From NCBI RefSeq assembly GCF_030684035.1, contig NZ_JAUXPI010000037.1:20274-84273 (forward strand): DNA of 64,000 nucleotides. Direction: 5' to 3'. This DNA is from Phaeovulum sp. (GTDB lineage Bacteria; Pseudomonadota; Alphaproteobacteria; Rhodobacterales; Rhodobacteraceae). A program made the translations under genes and the position numbers. The notes below the pieces were generated by a model. It had not been told where the DNA came from. It saw only the letters and a program-made list of their open reading frames with translations, and made no database searches. Numbering within the stretch: position 1 is the stretch's first letter; every line of letters starts with the position of its first letter. Positions 1 through 9,072 of this stretch are shown piece after piece.

Positions 1-555
1 GACGCGCAGTCGGGCCTGATCGACCCACGCACAATGCCGATGACCCGAAGCGCCAATGCCGCCATCGACAAGATCATGCCGCAACGGGCCGAAGTTGCCG
101 CGCTGCTGGCCGACTACGGCGGCACCGATCTGCTCTGCTATCGTGCCGCCACGCCTGCCAACCTGCGCGCGCGGCAGAATGCGGCATGGCAGCCGCTGCT
201 CGACTGGGCCGAAACCCGCTTTGGCGCGCGCCTCGTTGTGACCGAGGGCGTACAGCCGGTGCCGCAAGACCCGGCGGCGCTGGCGCGTCTTGCGGCGCAG
301 GTGGTGGCGATGGACCCGTTCGAGCTGGCCGCGCTTCACGATCTGGTGGCGATTACCGGCAGCCTTGTTCTGGGTCTCGCGGTGACCGACGCGCAGATCA
401 GCGCCGATGCAGCATGGCAGCTTTCGCGGGTTGATGAGGATTGGCAGATATCCCAATGGGGCGCAGATGATGAGGCTACGGCGCAAGCGGCGCTGAAGCG
501 CGCCGCCCTGCTTGGTGCCGAAAGCTTCTGGCACTTGGCTCATTTGCGCGCCTGA
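1..555 (+). CDS. ATP12-family F1-ATPase assembly chaperone (5' end outside window)
   Basis: The reading frame is open from base 1, and the residues before the first ATG (a DPRTMP stretch leading into TRSANAAID) are typical of the ATP12 family. The gene therefore starts upstream of the window and only about 184 C-terminal residues are seen. ATP12 proteins bind the F1 alpha subunit during ATP synthase assembly; the bacterial homologues are mostly alphaproteobacterial and their role is inferred from mitochondria. The C-terminal part matches the family pattern (DLLCYR, then LLDWAE, FELAALHDL and a late WQ motif). It is followed by about 200 noncoding bases before bztA. Family assignment is confident; function in this organism is inference. 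Confidence 0.85.
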   Translation, partial: DAQSGLIDPRTMPMTRSANAAIDKIMPQRAEVAALLADYGGTDLLCYRAATPANLRARQNAAWQPLLDWAETRFGARLVVTEGVQPVPQDPAALARLAAQVVAMDPFELAALHDLVAITGSLVLGLAVTDAQISADAAWQLSRVDEDWQISQWGADDEATAQAALKRAALLGAESFWHLAHLRA

Positions 556-758
556 ACCGGGGGTGGATTGCCGATCCTTGAGGCAGCGACAGATTTGCTC
601 ATCGCGCGCTAACATTTGCAGAGAATGTGCCCTTGACGCGCTCTTTCAAATTCGACCACACTCTCTGCACTTGGGTGCAAACCCAAACTCGAAGTCATGG
701 CCGCAGGGCCGACACAACCGCCCTTCGCAATGGGCGGCAACACAGGAAGAGGTAAGGA

Positions 759-1775
759 ATGAAGAAATCGGTTTTTTTTGGCACGCTGACCGCCGCCGGC
801 CTGGTGGCTGGTTTTGCGGCCGCCGGCACGCTTGACGATGTCAAGGCGCGCGGCGAACTGAACTGTGGCGTGAACACCGGCCTCGTGGGTTTTGCCGCCC
901 CCGATGCTAACGGCAATTGGTCCGGCTTTGACGTGGCGATCTGCAAAGCCGTCGCAGCAGCTGTGTTGGGCGACCCCAACAAGGTGAAATATGTGCCCAC
1001 CTCGGGCCAGACCCGGTTTACCGCGCTCGCTTCGGGCGAGGTTGACGTGCTGGCGCGCAACTCGACCTGGACTTTCCTGCGCGACAACGACCTGAAGCTC
1101 GATTTCGTCGGTGTCAACTACTACGACGGTCAGGGTTTCATGGTTCCGAAGGCGCTGGGCGTTTCCTCGGCGAAAGAACTTGATGGCGCCACCATCTGCA
1201 TTCAAACCGGCACCACGACCGAGCTGAACCTGGCCGACTTCTTCAAGGCCAACAACATGACCTACCAGCCGATCGCGATCGATTCGAACGCCGAAGGCGA
1301 GCAGCAGTATCTGGCTGGTGCCTGCGACGCCTACACCACCGACGCATCGGGCCTTGCGGCCACCCGCGCCGCCTTTGCCAGCCCTGGTGACCATATCATC
1401 CTGCCGGAAATCATCTCGAAAGAGCCGCTGGGGCCAGCAGTGCGCCACGGCGACAACCAGTGGGGCGATATCGTCCGCTGGACGCTGAACGCGCTGATCG
1501 CCGCCGAAGAATACGGCGTCACCTCGGCGAACCTGGAAGAACTTTCGAAGGGCAGCGCCAACCCGGAAATCGACCGTCTGCTTGGTACCGCGGGCGATCT
1601 CGGGCCGATGCTCGGGCTTGACAACCTCTGGGCCAAACGCGCGATCGCCGCGGGCGGCAACTACGGCGAAATCTTCGCCGCGACCATCGGAGAATCGACC
1701 CCGATCGCGCTTGCGCGCGGGTTGAACGCACAATGGACCCAGGGCGGGTTGCTCTACACCCCGCCGTTCCGTTGA
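759..1775 (+). CDS. bztA: Glutamate/glutamine/aspartate/asparagine ABC transporter, periplasmic binding protein
   Basis: The 338-residue protein is the solute receptor of a polar amino-acid ABC importer (AapJ/BztA type). A Sec signal peptide covers about residues 1-22 (KK, hydrophobic core, AAA cleavage site); the mature domain begins GTLDDVKARG and follows the bacterial solute-binding family 3 pattern (RGELNCGV, GFDVAICKA, EVDVLARNSTWT). Length is normal for AapJ/BztA. An AGGAAGAGG-like ribosome site precedes the ATG. It is the first of four genes in the order binding protein, permease, permease, ATPase, as in Rhodobacter bztABCD. A strong hairpin with a T-rich tail follows it, which would favour production of the binding protein over the membrane components. 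Confidence 0.95.
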   Translation: MKKSVFFGTLTAAGLVAGFAAAGTLDDVKARGELNCGVNTGLVGFAAPDANGNWSGFDVAICKAVAAAVLGDPNKVKYVPTSGQTRFTALASGEVDVLARNSTWTFLRDNDLKLDFVGVNYYDGQGFMVPKALGVSSAKELDGATICIQTGTTTELNLADFFKANNMTYQPIAIDSNAEGEQQYLAGACDAYTTDASGLAATRAAFASPGDHIILPEIISKEPLGPAVRHGDNQWGDIVRWTLNALIAAEEYGVTSANLEELSKGSANPEIDRLLGTAGDLGPMLGLDNLWAKRAIAAGGNYGEIFAATIGESTPIALARGLNAQWTQGGLLYTPPFR

Positions 1776-1791
1776 TCTGACCCGACCAGAC

Positions 1792-1825
1792 GGGCGCGCG
1801 GAGCCAGCTTCGCGCGCCCTTTCTT
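1792..1825 (+). terminator. Hairpin after bztA (partial terminator or attenuator)
   Basis: A perfect 9-bp stem (GGGCGCGCG at 1792-1800 with CGCGCGCCC at 1811-1819) around a 10-base loop is followed directly by TTTCTT. It lies between bztA and the rest of the operon, so partial termination or 3'-end protection of a bztA-only transcript is likely. The structure is seen; its effect is inferred. Confidence 0.7.
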
Positions 1826-1918
1826 CGACTGCAAAATCGAAAACCTGACAGCGTGGGGCAAAGACCCCGAAAACCGCGGCGAATGCCGTTAGCGCGTGTC
1901 AGACCAGGGGAACGTAGA

Positions 1919-3169
1919 ATGGCCTTTGTTTCTGAACCGCCGAGGCAGGGCTTTCGGCTCAGCCAGCTTTTGTATGACACCCGCTATCGGTCGATGACCA
2001 TTCAGGTCGTGGTGCTCATGATGTTCATGGCGGTGGCGGCATGGCTTGTTGACAATACGATCAACAACCTTGCCGACCGCGGCAAGGATTTCAACTTCAG
2101 CTTCCTCGGCGTCCGGTCAGGCTATGACATCGGCCAGCGATTGATCGCCTATGATTCCGACAGCACCCATGCCCGCGCCATGCTGGTGGGGCTGCTCAAT
2201 ACCCTGCTGGTTTCGTTCCTCGGTTGCATCGTCGCCACGTTGATCGGCGTGTTTGTTGGTGTGCTTCGGCTTTCCAAGAACTGGCTCGTGTCGCGGCTGA
2301 TGACCCTTTACGTCGAAATCTTCCGCAACATTCCGCTGCTGCTGTGGATCCTCATCATCTTTGCGGCTTTCACCGAAATTGCACCGCTGCCCAATGCCTT
2401 CAAGGAGGGCGGCGGGGCTTCGCTGCTGCTGTTCGATTCGGTTGCAATCACCAACCGTTACACGGCGGTGCCGGACCCGCTTTTCTCGCGGAGCCTCGGG
2501 AATATCGACATTGGCATTTTCCTGATTTCCGCCGACCTTCTGGCCATCGTCGCGGCAGTGGCGGCAGGATGGTATGTCAACCGGCTGGTGCTGCGCCGCG
2601 CGACCGTGGTGCAAAACGCCACTGGTGTGCGACCGGTAACCTGGTGGAAGACGCTCGCGCTTTGGACCCTGCCCGGCATTCTCACGCTCGCCGCGCTTGG
2701 CTTCCATCTGGGTCTTCCGACGCTCAAGGGTTTCAACTTCACCGGCGGCATCAACGTGACCAACTCCTTGATGGCGCTGTGGCTGGCGCTGTCGCTTTAC
2801 ACCGGTGCCTTCATCGCCGAGATCGTGCGCGCCGGGGTCATGGCGGTGTCGCATGGCCAGACCGAGGCGGCCTATGCGCTGGGGCTGCGACCGGGGCGCA
2901 CCATGAGCCTTGTCATTCTGCCCCAGGCGCTCAGGGTCATCATTCCGCCGCTGATCTCGCAGTTTCTCAACCTGACCAAGAACTCGTCGCTGGCGATTGC
3001 CACCGGCTATCTTGATCTGCGCGGTACGCTCGGGGGGATCACGCTCAACCAGACCGGACGCGAGTTGGAGACGGTGCTCCTGATGATGCTCATCTACCTT
3101 GTGCTGAGCCTGATGATCTCGGGCGCGATGAACGTTTACAACGCTTCCGTCAAACTGAAGGAGCGCTGA
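1919..3169 (+). CDS. bztB: Amino-acid ABC transporter permease BztB
   Basis: The 416-residue inner-membrane permease forms the translocation channel with BztC. Hydrophobic segments begin near residue 28. The conserved EAA cytoplasmic loop that docks on the ATPase lies at about residues 316-345 (EAAYALGL followed by ILPQALRVIIPP). AapQ/BztB proteins are longer than ordinary His/Glu permeases because of an inserted periplasmic region, and this one fits. I chose the ATG at 1919 (MAFVSEPP) because an AGGGGAA ribosome site sits just upstream; an in-frame ATG at 1853 lacks one. bztC starts one base after this stop codon. Confidence 0.93.
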   Translation: MAFVSEPPRQGFRLSQLLYDTRYRSMTIQVVVLMMFMAVAAWLVDNTINNLADRGKDFNFSFLGVRSGYDIGQRLIAYDSDSTHARAMLVGLLNTLLVSFLGCIVATLIGVFVGVLRLSKNWLVSRLMTLYVEIFRNIPLLLWILIIFAAFTEIAPLPNAFKEGGGASLLLFDSVAITNRYTAVPDPLFSRSLGNIDIGIFLISADLLAIVAAVAAGWYVNRLVLRRATVVQNATGVRPVTWWKTLALWTLPGILTLAALGFHLGLPTLKGFNFTGGINVTNSLMALWLALSLYTGAFIAEIVRAGVMAVSHGQTEAAYALGLRPGRTMSLVILPQALRVIIPPLISQFLNLTKNSSLAIATGYLDLRGTLGGITLNQTGRELETVLLMMLIYLVLSLMISGAMNVYNASVKLKER

Positions 3170-3170
3170 G

Positions 3171-4619
3171 ATGAGCGAGCACCATTCCGCCGCCTATGTC
3201 CGTTCTGCCATGCTGCCCGAGCAAGCACCGCCGGTCAGCGAAATCGGCGTCATCCGTTGGTTGCGCGAAAACCTGTTTTCGGGGCCGCTCAATACCTTTC
3301 TGACGCTGGCGGGAAGCTTCATCCTCTATTTCCTGGTCAAGGAATATTACCCCTGGCTTCGCCATTCGGTCTGGCATGCGGGCTCGGTGGGCGAATGCCG
3401 CGACATCGTGACCGCGACCTGGGGCGAGGGGGCGACAGGTGCCTGCTGGGCCATCATTCGCGATCGCTGGAACATGTTCATGTTCGGCTTCTACCCGCGA
3501 GAGCATTATTGGCGGCCGACGTTGGCACTTGGACTGCTGATCTTCGCGGCGGCACCGGTGCTGTTTGCCGAAAGCCGCAGTATCCGCATGGTGGTGCTTG
3601 GCATCGTGGCGGCTTTCCTGTTGGTCGCCTTTCCGGGCCTTGGCGTCGGCGCGGCGGCGAACCTGATGCTGGCGGCGGCACTGGCGGCAATGCTGGTTGT
3701 CGCCTGGTCGCGCCCCTGGGGGCTGTTGTGGCTGACCGGCATCTACCCCGGGCTGGCGGTGTGGATGCTCTGGGGTGGGTCGGTCTGGGGGCCGGTTCTG
3801 GCGATGTCGGGGTTTGTGCTTGGCTGGGCCGCATGGCTCGCAACCCGCCGTTTCGGCACGATCCTTTCGGTGGGCGCGGCGGTGCTGGTTCCCGTGGCCT
3901 GGTGGCTGTTCGGGGTCGAGCAGGTGCTGCCACTGTTTGATGCGGTTCTGCCCTACAGCATCGACGCGGTCCGCTCCGAGAAATTCGGCGGCTTCGTGCT
4001 GGCACTGACCATAGGCGTGGCCGGGATCGTGCTCAGCCTGCCGATTGGCGTGGTGCTGGCGCTGGCGCGGCGGTCGGACATGCTGCTGGTCAAGGCGCTG
4101 GCGGTGGGATTCATCGAATTCATTCGTGGCGTGCCGCTGATCTCGCTTTTGTTTGTCGCCTCGCTGCTGCTCAACTATTTCCTGCCGCCGGGCACCAACT
4201 TCGACATCATCCTGCGCGTCATCATCATGGTCACGCTGTTCGCCGCTGCCTATATTGCCGAGGTGGTGCGCGGCGGGCTTGCGGCGCTGCCGCGCGGGCA
4301 GTTCGAGGCGGCCGACAGTCTTGGCCTTGATTACTGGAAGGCGCAGCGGTTGATCGTGCTGCCGCAGGCCTTGAAAATATCGATCCCCGGCATCGTCTCG
4401 ACCTTCATCGGCATGTTCAAGGATACCACGCTGGTGGTTTTCGTGGGTCTTCTTGACCCATTGAAAGGCATCACCGATTCGGTTCGCGCCAGCTTTGAAT
4501 GGAAGGGGGCCTATTGGGAGCCCTATATCTTCGTTGGCTGCATCTTCTTCATCTTCAACTTCAGCATGTCGCGGTACTCGATGTATCTCGAACGTCGGCT
4601 GAAGCGTGACCACCGTTAA
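3171..4619 (+). CDS. bztC: Amino-acid ABC transporter permease BztC
   Basis: The 482-residue permease is the partner of BztB (AapM/BztC type). The N-terminal half has several extra hydrophobic segments (about residues 40-60 and 110-260) that short permeases lack, which is characteristic of the family. The C-terminal half is the canonical BPD transport domain, with its EAA loop at about residues 378-408 (FEAADSLGL followed by [12 protein letters not shown]). Translation is probably coupled to bztB, since the ATG begins one base after its TGA. The GAAGGAGCGC run before the stop acts as ribosome site. Confidence 0.93.
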   Translation: MSEHHSAAYVRSAMLPEQAPPVSEIGVIRWLRENLFSGPLNTFLTLAGSFILYFLVKEYYPWLRHSVWHAGSVGECRDIVTATWGEGATGACWAIIRDRWNMFMFGFYPREHYWRPTLALGLLIFAAAPVLFAESRSIRMVVLGIVAAFLLVAFPGLGVGAAANLMLAAALAAMLVVAWSRPWGLLWLTGIYPGLAVWMLWGGSVWGPVLAMSGFVLGWAAWLATRRFGTILSVGAAVLVPVAWWLFGVEQVLPLFDAVLPYSIDAVRSEKFGGFVLALTIGVAGIVLSLPIGVVLALARRSDMLLVKALAVGFIEFIRGVPLISLLFVASLLLNYFLPPGTNFDIILRVIIMVTLFAAAYIAEVVRGGLAALPRGQFEAADSLGLDYWKAQRLIVLPQALKISIPGIVSTFIGMFKDTTLVVFVGLLDPLKGITDSVRASFEWKGAYWEPYIFVGCIFFIFNFSMSRYSMYLERRLKRDHR

Positions 4620-4629
4620 GGAGCCTCTC

Positions 4630-5421
4630 ATGGCAGAAACCCAAATAGAGCGCCAGATCGACCGATCGCACATGACGGTCAGCGATGAGGTGGCGATACA
4701 GATCACCGCGATGAACAAGTGGTTCGGCACTTTCCATGTGCTGCGCGACATCAACCTGACGGTGAACCGAGGCGAGCGAATCGTCATCGCCGGGCCATCT
4801 GGCTCGGGCAAATCGACGCTGATCCGCTGCATCAACCGGCTGGAAGAGCATCAGTCGGGGCAGATTATCGTCGATGGCACCGAGCTGACATCGGATCTCA
4901 AGAACATCGACAAGGTGCGGTCGGAAGTGGGGATGGTGTTTCAGCACTTCAACCTGTTCCCGCATCTCACGATCATGGAAAACCTGACATTGGCACCGAT
5001 CTGGGTGCGCAAGGTACCGAAGAAAGAGGCCGACGAGGTGGCGATGTACTACCTCGAAAAGGTCAAGATCCCCGAGCAGGCGCTGAAATACCCCGGCCAG
5101 CTTTCCGGCGGACAGCAGCAGCGGGTGGCAATTGCCCGCTCGCTCTGCATGAAGCCGCGGATCATGCTTTTTGACGAGCCGACCTCGGCGCTTGATCCCG
5201 AGATGATCAAGGAAGTGCTCGATACGATGATCGAACTTGCCGAGGAAGGCATGACGATGATCTGCGTGACCCACGAGATGGGCTTTGCGCAGGCGGTGGC
5301 AAACCGGGTGATCTTCATGGATCAGGGCCAGATCGTCGAACAGAACGAGCCCTATGAATTCTTCAACAACCCGCAGTCGGAACGCACAAAGCTGTTTCTC
5401 AGCCAGATCCTCGGGCATTGA
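4630..5421 (+). CDS. bztD: Amino-acid ABC transporter ATP-binding protein BztD
   Basis: The 263-residue cytoplasmic ATPase energises the Bzt importer. All ABC motifs are present in order: Walker [10 protein letters not shown] (residues 55-63), Q-loop [10 protein letters not shown], signature [10 protein letters not shown], Walker [13 protein letters not shown] and the switch histidine in VTHEMGFAQ. The start at 4630 is preferred because TAAGGAG, overlapping the bztC stop, is correctly spaced; a further in-frame ATG at 4606 lies inside bztC. It is the last gene of the operon and is followed by a GC hairpin. Confidence 0.95.
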   Translation: MAETQIERQIDRSHMTVSDEVAIQITAMNKWFGTFHVLRDINLTVNRGERIVIAGPSGSGKSTLIRCINRLEEHQSGQIIVDGTELTSDLKNIDKVRSEVGMVFQHFNLFPHLTIMENLTLAPIWVRKVPKKEADEVAMYYLEKVKIPEQALKYPGQLSGGQQQRVAIARSLCMKPRIMLFDEPTSALDPEMIKEVLDTMIELAEEGMTMICVTHEMGFAQAVANRVIFMDQGQIVEQNEPYEFFNNPQSERTKLFLSQILGH

Positions 5422-5423
5422 GG

Positions 5424-5443
5424 GCGGGGGGCCAGCCCCCCGC
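5424..5443. terminator. Convergent terminator hairpin between bztD and sixA
   Basis: An 8-bp perfect stem (GCGGGGGG and CCCCCCGC) closes a CCAG loop directly after the bztD stop. It faces the 3' end of sixA on the other strand, so it could serve both transcripts. There is no clean T-run. A short repeat-like motif follows (see 5444-5475). Confidence 0.5.
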
Positions 5444-5475
5444 ACCCCCCGGGGTATTTGGTCATTGAAGAAGCG
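5444..5475. repeat. Short intergenic motif, copy 1
   Basis: The segment has a run of C, then GGGGTATTTGG and a GAAGAAG tail. A related arrangement (G-run, GATATTT, CTGTCTGAAG) occurs at 7634-7665. Both lie in intergenic space next to gene 3' ends. From memory, similar 'CCGGGGTATTT...GAAGAAG' motifs recur downstream of genes in Rhodobacteraceae genomes. Only two copies are visible here, so the family assignment is tentative. Confidence 0.35.
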
Positions 5476-5493
5476 GGCGGGGTTGCGCGGCCC

Positions 5494-6012
5494 TCAGCCG
5501 CGGCCGGCGGGCAGGAAGAAATCGAGCACCGAGCCCTCGCCCAGTTTCAGATCGGCCCAGTCGCTGATCTGGAAATCGACCACGAGCGTCGCCGAGGTCG
5601 GGTAGCGGGCAAAATCTGGAGAAAGTGGCGGGCGGGCGCAAAGCTGGCGGGCAAAATCGGCGATGCCGGGGTTGTGCGCAAGCACCATGACCGACGCCGC
5701 CGAGGCGGTCTTGAGCAGTGCCAGCAAGGTTTCCGGCGCGGCCTGATAGAGGTCTGGTTCGTAGCGCACCTGCGGGCGCACTTCGAGCACCGCAGCGGCG
5801 ACATGCTCCCAGGTTTCGCGGGTGCGCAGTGCGGTGGAGCAGAGCACTTCGTCGGGCTCGTAGCCGCGCGAAGCGAGCCAGTCGCCGAGTTCGCGCGCCG
5901 CGCGCTGGCCGCGGGCATTGAGTGGGCGGTCATGGTCCGACAGGTTCGGGTTGTCCCAGGCGGATTTTGCGTGGCGCGAGAGGATCAGGCGGCGGTGTCC
6001 CTGCGGTGTCAT
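5494..6012 (-). CDS. SixA-type histidine phosphatase
   Basis: The 172-residue cytoplasmic protein belongs to the short branch of the histidine phosphatase (phosphoglycerate mutase-like) superfamily. The RHxxS-type motif is at residues 13-14 (LSRHAKSAWD), where H14 would be the phosphorylated residue, and the second catalytic histidine is H113 (LAHNPG). SixA of E. coli dephosphorylates phosphohistidine on phosphotransfer proteins; the substrate here is unknown. The ATG at 6012 overlaps the stop of the upstream Fe-S gene in an ATGA arrangement, which fixes the start. It is probably the last gene of the minus-strand run from rpmH. Confidence 0.85.
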   Translation of the reverse strand: MTPQGHRRLILSRHAKSAWDNPNLSDHDRPLNARGQRAARELGDWLASRGYEPDEVLCSTALRTRETWEHVAAAVLEVRPQVRYEPDLYQAAPETLLALLKTASAASVMVLAHNPGIADFARQLCARPPLSPDFARYPTSATLVVDFQISDWADLKLGEGSVLDFFLPAGRG

Positions 6013-6656
6013 TGGTGAAATTGCCTCATGTGCCAAGCAGATTGCCCGGCCAGCCTGCCATAGGCGGCACTCAGGGGGCAAGCGCGGCGAGTGCCGCAGC
6101 CGAAAGAAAGGCAGTCTGCGCCTGCAGGGGTGTCGAGATATGTGTGGCAAGCTTCGAGCGCGTATCCGCCGGGGCCGAGGGCAGCGACCGGGCAGGCGGT
6201 GCGGCAGGGTGCCGGGCAGCCTTCGCAGGGGCTTTGCCGAGGTGAAGGAAGCGCCAGCGCCTCGCGCAGCGCCAGCGCGCCGCGATACGAGGCCCAAAGC
6301 CCCATGCGGTGATGCACCAGCAGCGAAACCGGAGAGCGGAAGGCTTCGCCGGAGCGAAGCGCCCAAGAGAAGAAGGGCTGCCATGGCGGGCCGCCAAAAG
6401 GGAACAGGGCGCGCGCGCCAAACGCCTCTGCCAGCTCCCCGATGACGCGGCTCGACCAGCGGTCGAGCGGGTCGGGGGCGGCATCGGCAAACTCTGGCGC
6501 GGCGCTTACATGCGGCCAGAATCCCGGCTCGGCGGGGGAAAGCAGCACCAGCGTGCCGGTGCCTTCGGGCGTGGCGTCGGCGGGCGCAGGGTGAAAAGCG
6601 CCGGAGACGAATAGCCGGTGCGGCATTGCCGCGGCTTCGATGGTTGCAAGGTTCAC
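6009..6656 (-). CDS. Fe-S (ferredoxin-like) protein related to epoxyqueuosine reductase
   Basis: The 215-residue protein has an N-terminal domain ([15 protein letters not shown] region) and a C-terminal cysteine-rich segment. Cysteines are at 144, 147, 151, 155, 170, 182, 187 and 193, within [14 protein letters not shown] and a later [15 protein letters not shown]. The first group resembles the ferredoxin motif of QueG-type reductases, but the protein is much shorter than QueG (about 350 residues) and lacks a recognisable cobalamin-binding part. It is a conserved rhodobacterial family usually named only 'ferredoxin'. It overlaps sixA and argB by four bases, so all three are probably co-translated. 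Substrate unknown. Confidence 0.6.
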   Translation of the reverse strand: MNLATIEAAAMPHRLFVSGAFHPAPADATPEGTGTLVLLSPAEPGFWPHVSAAPEFADAAPDPLDRWSSRVIGELAEAFGARALFPFGGPPWQPFFSWALRSGEAFRSPVSLLVHHRMGLWASYRGALALREALALPSPRQSPCEGCPAPCRTACPVAALGPGGYALEACHTYLDTPAGADCLSFGCGTRRACPLSAAYGRLAGQSAWHMRQFHQ

Positions 6657-7546
6657 CTTGTGCGCGGTTTCAGGCGCGGTTCCGTCGAGCGGATCAGGCT
6701 GCCGGCACCGTGGTCGGTGAACAGCTCCAGCAGGCAGGCGTTGGGAACGCGGCCGTCAAGAATGACGACGGCGCGCACGCCCTCCTCCAGCGCCTTCAGC
6801 GCGGTTTCGGCCTTCGGGATCATGCCACCGGCGATGGTGCCATCGGCGATCATGCCGCGCACTTCATCGGGGCTCATCTGGGTGACAACCTCGCCCGCCG
6901 GGTTCTTCACGCCTGCAACATCGGTCAGGAGCAAAAGCCTGTCGGCCTTCAGCGCTCCGGCAATGGCACCGGCGGCGGTATCGCCGTTGACGTTGAAGGT
7001 TTCGTTGTCGTTGATGCCGGTGGCGACCGGGGCGACAACGGGAATGATGCCGGCATTGTAGAGATCGCGCAGAACCTGCACGTTCATCTCGACCGGCTTG
7101 CCGACAAACCCGAGTTCGGGGTCGTCCGGCTCGCAGACCATCATGTCATCATCCTTGCCGGAAATGCCCACGGCGCGGCCGCCCTGATCGTTGATCGCCT
7201 GCACGATGCGTTTGTTGACGAGCCCCGAAAGCACCATTTCGACCACCTCGACGGTGGCCTGATCGGTTACCCGCTTGCCGCGGACCCAATCGGATTTGAT
7301 GCCGAGCCTGGCCAGAAGCTCGTTGATCATCGGGCCGCCGCCATGCACCACCACCGGGTTCATTCCGACCTGACGCATCAGCACGATATCGCGGGCGAAA
7401 TCGGCCATCGCCTTTTCGTCGCCCATCGCGTTGCCGCCGAATTTCACCACCACGACGGCACCGGTATAGCGCTGCAGGTAGGGCAGGGCTTCGGAAAGCG
7501 TGCGGGCGGTGGCGATCCAGTCTCGGTTCATGCTCTGCGGTCTCAT
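6653..7546 (-). CDS. argB: Acetylglutamate kinase
   Basis: The 297-residue cytoplasmic enzyme phosphorylates N-acetylglutamate with ATP, the second step of the acetylated arginine pathway. Seen motifs: KFGGNAM at residues 35-41 and HGGGPMINE at 68-76 (nucleotide and substrate loops of the amino-acid kinase fold), then a [20 protein letters not shown] region and [10 protein letters not shown]. Length is normal. The ATG at 7546 has a GAGGAA ribosome site 8 bases upstream; an in-frame ATG at 7531 is weaker. argH lies in the same window at 41.5 kb but in a separate unit. Confidence 0.95.
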   Translation of the reverse strand: MRPQSMNRDWIATARTLSEALPYLQRYTGAVVVVKFGGNAMGDEKAMADFARDIVLMRQVGMNPVVVHGGGPMINELLARLGIKSDWVRGKRVTDQATVEVVEMVLSGLVNKRIVQAINDQGGRAVGISGKDDDMMVCEPDDPELGFVGKPVEMNVQVLRDLYNAGIIPVVAPVATGINDNETFNVNGDTAAGAIAGALKADRLLLLTDVAGVKNPAGEVVTQMSPDEVRGMIADGTIAGGMIPKAETALKALEEGVRAVVILDGRVPNACLLELFTDHGAGSLIRSTEPRLKPRTR

Positions 7547-7633
7547 CCTGGGGTTCCTCGGGGCGGCGCGAGGCCAGTGTTACGGCCATTCGCCCCCACT
7601 GCCAAGGGGGCGGCGGCGGCGACCGGGCTGCCC

Positions 7634-7665
7634 TCCGGGGGGGATATTTCTGTCTGAAGCAGATG
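7634..7665. repeat. Short intergenic motif, copy 2
   Basis: In the 126-base gap between engB and argB, a G-rich run followed by GATATTTCTGTCTGAAG resembles the motif at 5444-5475. A CCCCC...GGGGG pairing upstream (about 7591-7610) could form a weak hairpin. Similarity is partial and was judged by eye. Confidence 0.3.
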
Positions 7666-7672
7666 CGGGGGG

Positions 7673-8320
7673 TCAGGCGAGGGTGGCGATGACGGCGCGC
7701 AGGGTTTCGATGCCGTCGCCGTTTTCGGACGAAGTGACGATCAACTCGGGGTAGGCGGCAGGGTGTTTGGCTACCGCGCCGCGGACCTGCGCGAGGATCA
7801 TTTCCCGATCCGCCTGGCTCACCTTGTCGGCCTTGGTCAGCACCACCTGGAAGGTGACCGCGGAGCGATCAAGCAGCGTCAGGATTTCGTCATCCACCGG
7901 CTTGATGCCGTGCCGGGTGTCGATCAGCACGAAGGCGCGGCGCAAGGTTGCGCGGCCTGCGAGATAGGATTTGAGCAGGCGTTGCCATTTTTCGACCACG
8001 GCCTTGGGGGCCTCGGCATAGCCATAGCCGGGCAGGTCAACCAGATACGGGCCCGCGGTGGTGAAATAGTTGATTTCCTGGGTGCGGCCCGGGGTGTTGG
8101 AAGCCCGTGCCAAGGCCTTGCGCCCGGTAAGCGCGTTGATCAGGCTCGATTTGCCGACATTGGAGCGGCCTGCGAAGCACACCTCCAGCCGGTCGGGCGG
8201 CGGCAGGCCATCCATTGCCACAACGCCTTTGAGAAATTCCACCGGCCCGGCAAACAGCAGCCGACCTTTTTCGCGGGATAAGGTGTCGGGCTCGGGCGCG
8301 AGGGGAAAGTGCATCTGCAT
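7673..8320 (-). CDS. engB: Ribosome biogenesis GTP-binding protein EngB/YsxC
   Basis: The 215-residue GTPase acts in large-subunit assembly. G motifs are complete: G1 GRSNVGKSS at 51-59, G3 DLPG at 95-98, G4 TKAD at 162-165 and a G5-like SS at 187-188. The start is the ATG at 8320, which overlaps the stop of the MOSC gene; upstream in-frame sequence is only the shadow of that gene. Location between yidC and argB is a familiar alphaproteobacterial arrangement. Confidence 0.95.
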   Translation of the reverse strand: MQMHFPLAPEPDTLSREKGRLLFAGPVEFLKGVVAMDGLPPPDRLEVCFAGRSNVGKSSLINALTGRKALARASNTPGRTQEINYFTTAGPYLVDLPGYGYAEAPKAVVEKWQRLLKSYLAGRATLRRAFVLIDTRHGIKPVDDEILTLLDRSAVTFQVVLTKADKVSQADREMILAQVRGAVAKHPAAYPELIVTSSENGDGIETLRAVIATLA

Positions 8321-9072
8321 CAGATAATCTCCACGGAGTCGCCCTGGGCAATCTCGCCGCCGGTCAGCACCCGGGCATAGACGCCGAAATCCTTGTGGCC
8401 CCAGAGCGTGTCGAGTGCTGCGAGGGTATCGCAGTCGTCCGCGCCGGTTTCGGGGTTCACGCAGGTGGCGCGGCAGCGGGTGACGGGCTGCACGATTTCG
8501 AGCATCGCGGTGCCGATGCGGAGCCGCCGCCCGATCAGCGCCCGTTCCGCGAGTGGTTCCCAGCCCGCAATCCAGAGGTTGCCGCGCCAGCGGTTGGGGT
8601 GGAGCGGCCAACCTGCGTGGTGCGAAAGCGCATCGAGCGAAGCGAGCGACAGGAGCGACAAGAACGGGTCGGGCCAATCGGTCAGCGCCTGCCCCGGCAC
8701 CTCGACCACATGGCTGGGGGCGGGGCGGCCTTCGGGCCAGAGCGGCGTGAGCCATGCGATCAGGCGGAGATGGTCGGCCTCGGACGCCATGTCGAGCGCG
8801 ATTGTCCCGGCCCTGGGGTGGTGGAGCGAGACCTTTGCGCCATCGCTGCGGGCGGTGATCGCCATCAGTTCCGGCCCCGCAACGCCGCGCAGGAAGTTCA
8901 GCTTCGACTGCCAGGCACCGGGTTGCCCCTCGAATTTCGCCGACCGATGCGCAACCGCCCAGCGGCGGTCGGAAGCGAGCGCGCGCCCCGCGTGCAGAGA
9001 GGCGCGCGCAATTTCCTCAACCCCCACCGCCTTGATCGGGTGGCGCAGGATATGGGCCAGACGGGCGGTCAT
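8320..9072 (-). CDS. MOSC domain-containing protein
   Basis: The 250-residue protein has an N-terminal MOSC-N type beta-barrel (HPIKAVG, then RWAV) and a C-terminal MOSC domain containing NLWI, then [14 protein letters not shown] with a conserved cysteine pair region. MOSC domains occur at the C-terminus of molybdenum-cofactor sulfurase and in mARC/YcbX reductases, where the cysteine can bind Mo. At this length it resembles the YcbX/mARC core without a ferredoxin domain. The start overlaps the yidC stop (ATGA). mobA at 24.1 kb shows that the organism makes a guanylylated molybdopterin cofactor. Substrate unknown. Confidence 0.8.
   Translation of the reverse strand: MTARLAHILRHPIKAVGVEEIARASLHAGRALASDRRWAVAHRSAKFEGQPGAWQSKLNFLRGVAGPELMAITARSDGAKVSLHHPRAGTIALDMASEADHLRLIAWLTPLWPEGRPAPSHVVEVPGQALTDWPDPFLSLLSLASLDALSHHAGWPLHPNRWRGNLWIAGWEPLAERALIGRRLRIGTAMLEIVQPVTRCRATCVNPETGADDCDTLAALDTLWGHKDFGVYARVLTGGEIAQGDSVEII

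Noticed and set aside
633..661. Sigma-70 promoter before bztA
   Set aside because: TTGACG at 633-638 is a good -35 box, but no acceptable -10 box lies 16-18 bases downstream, so it is not listed as a feature.
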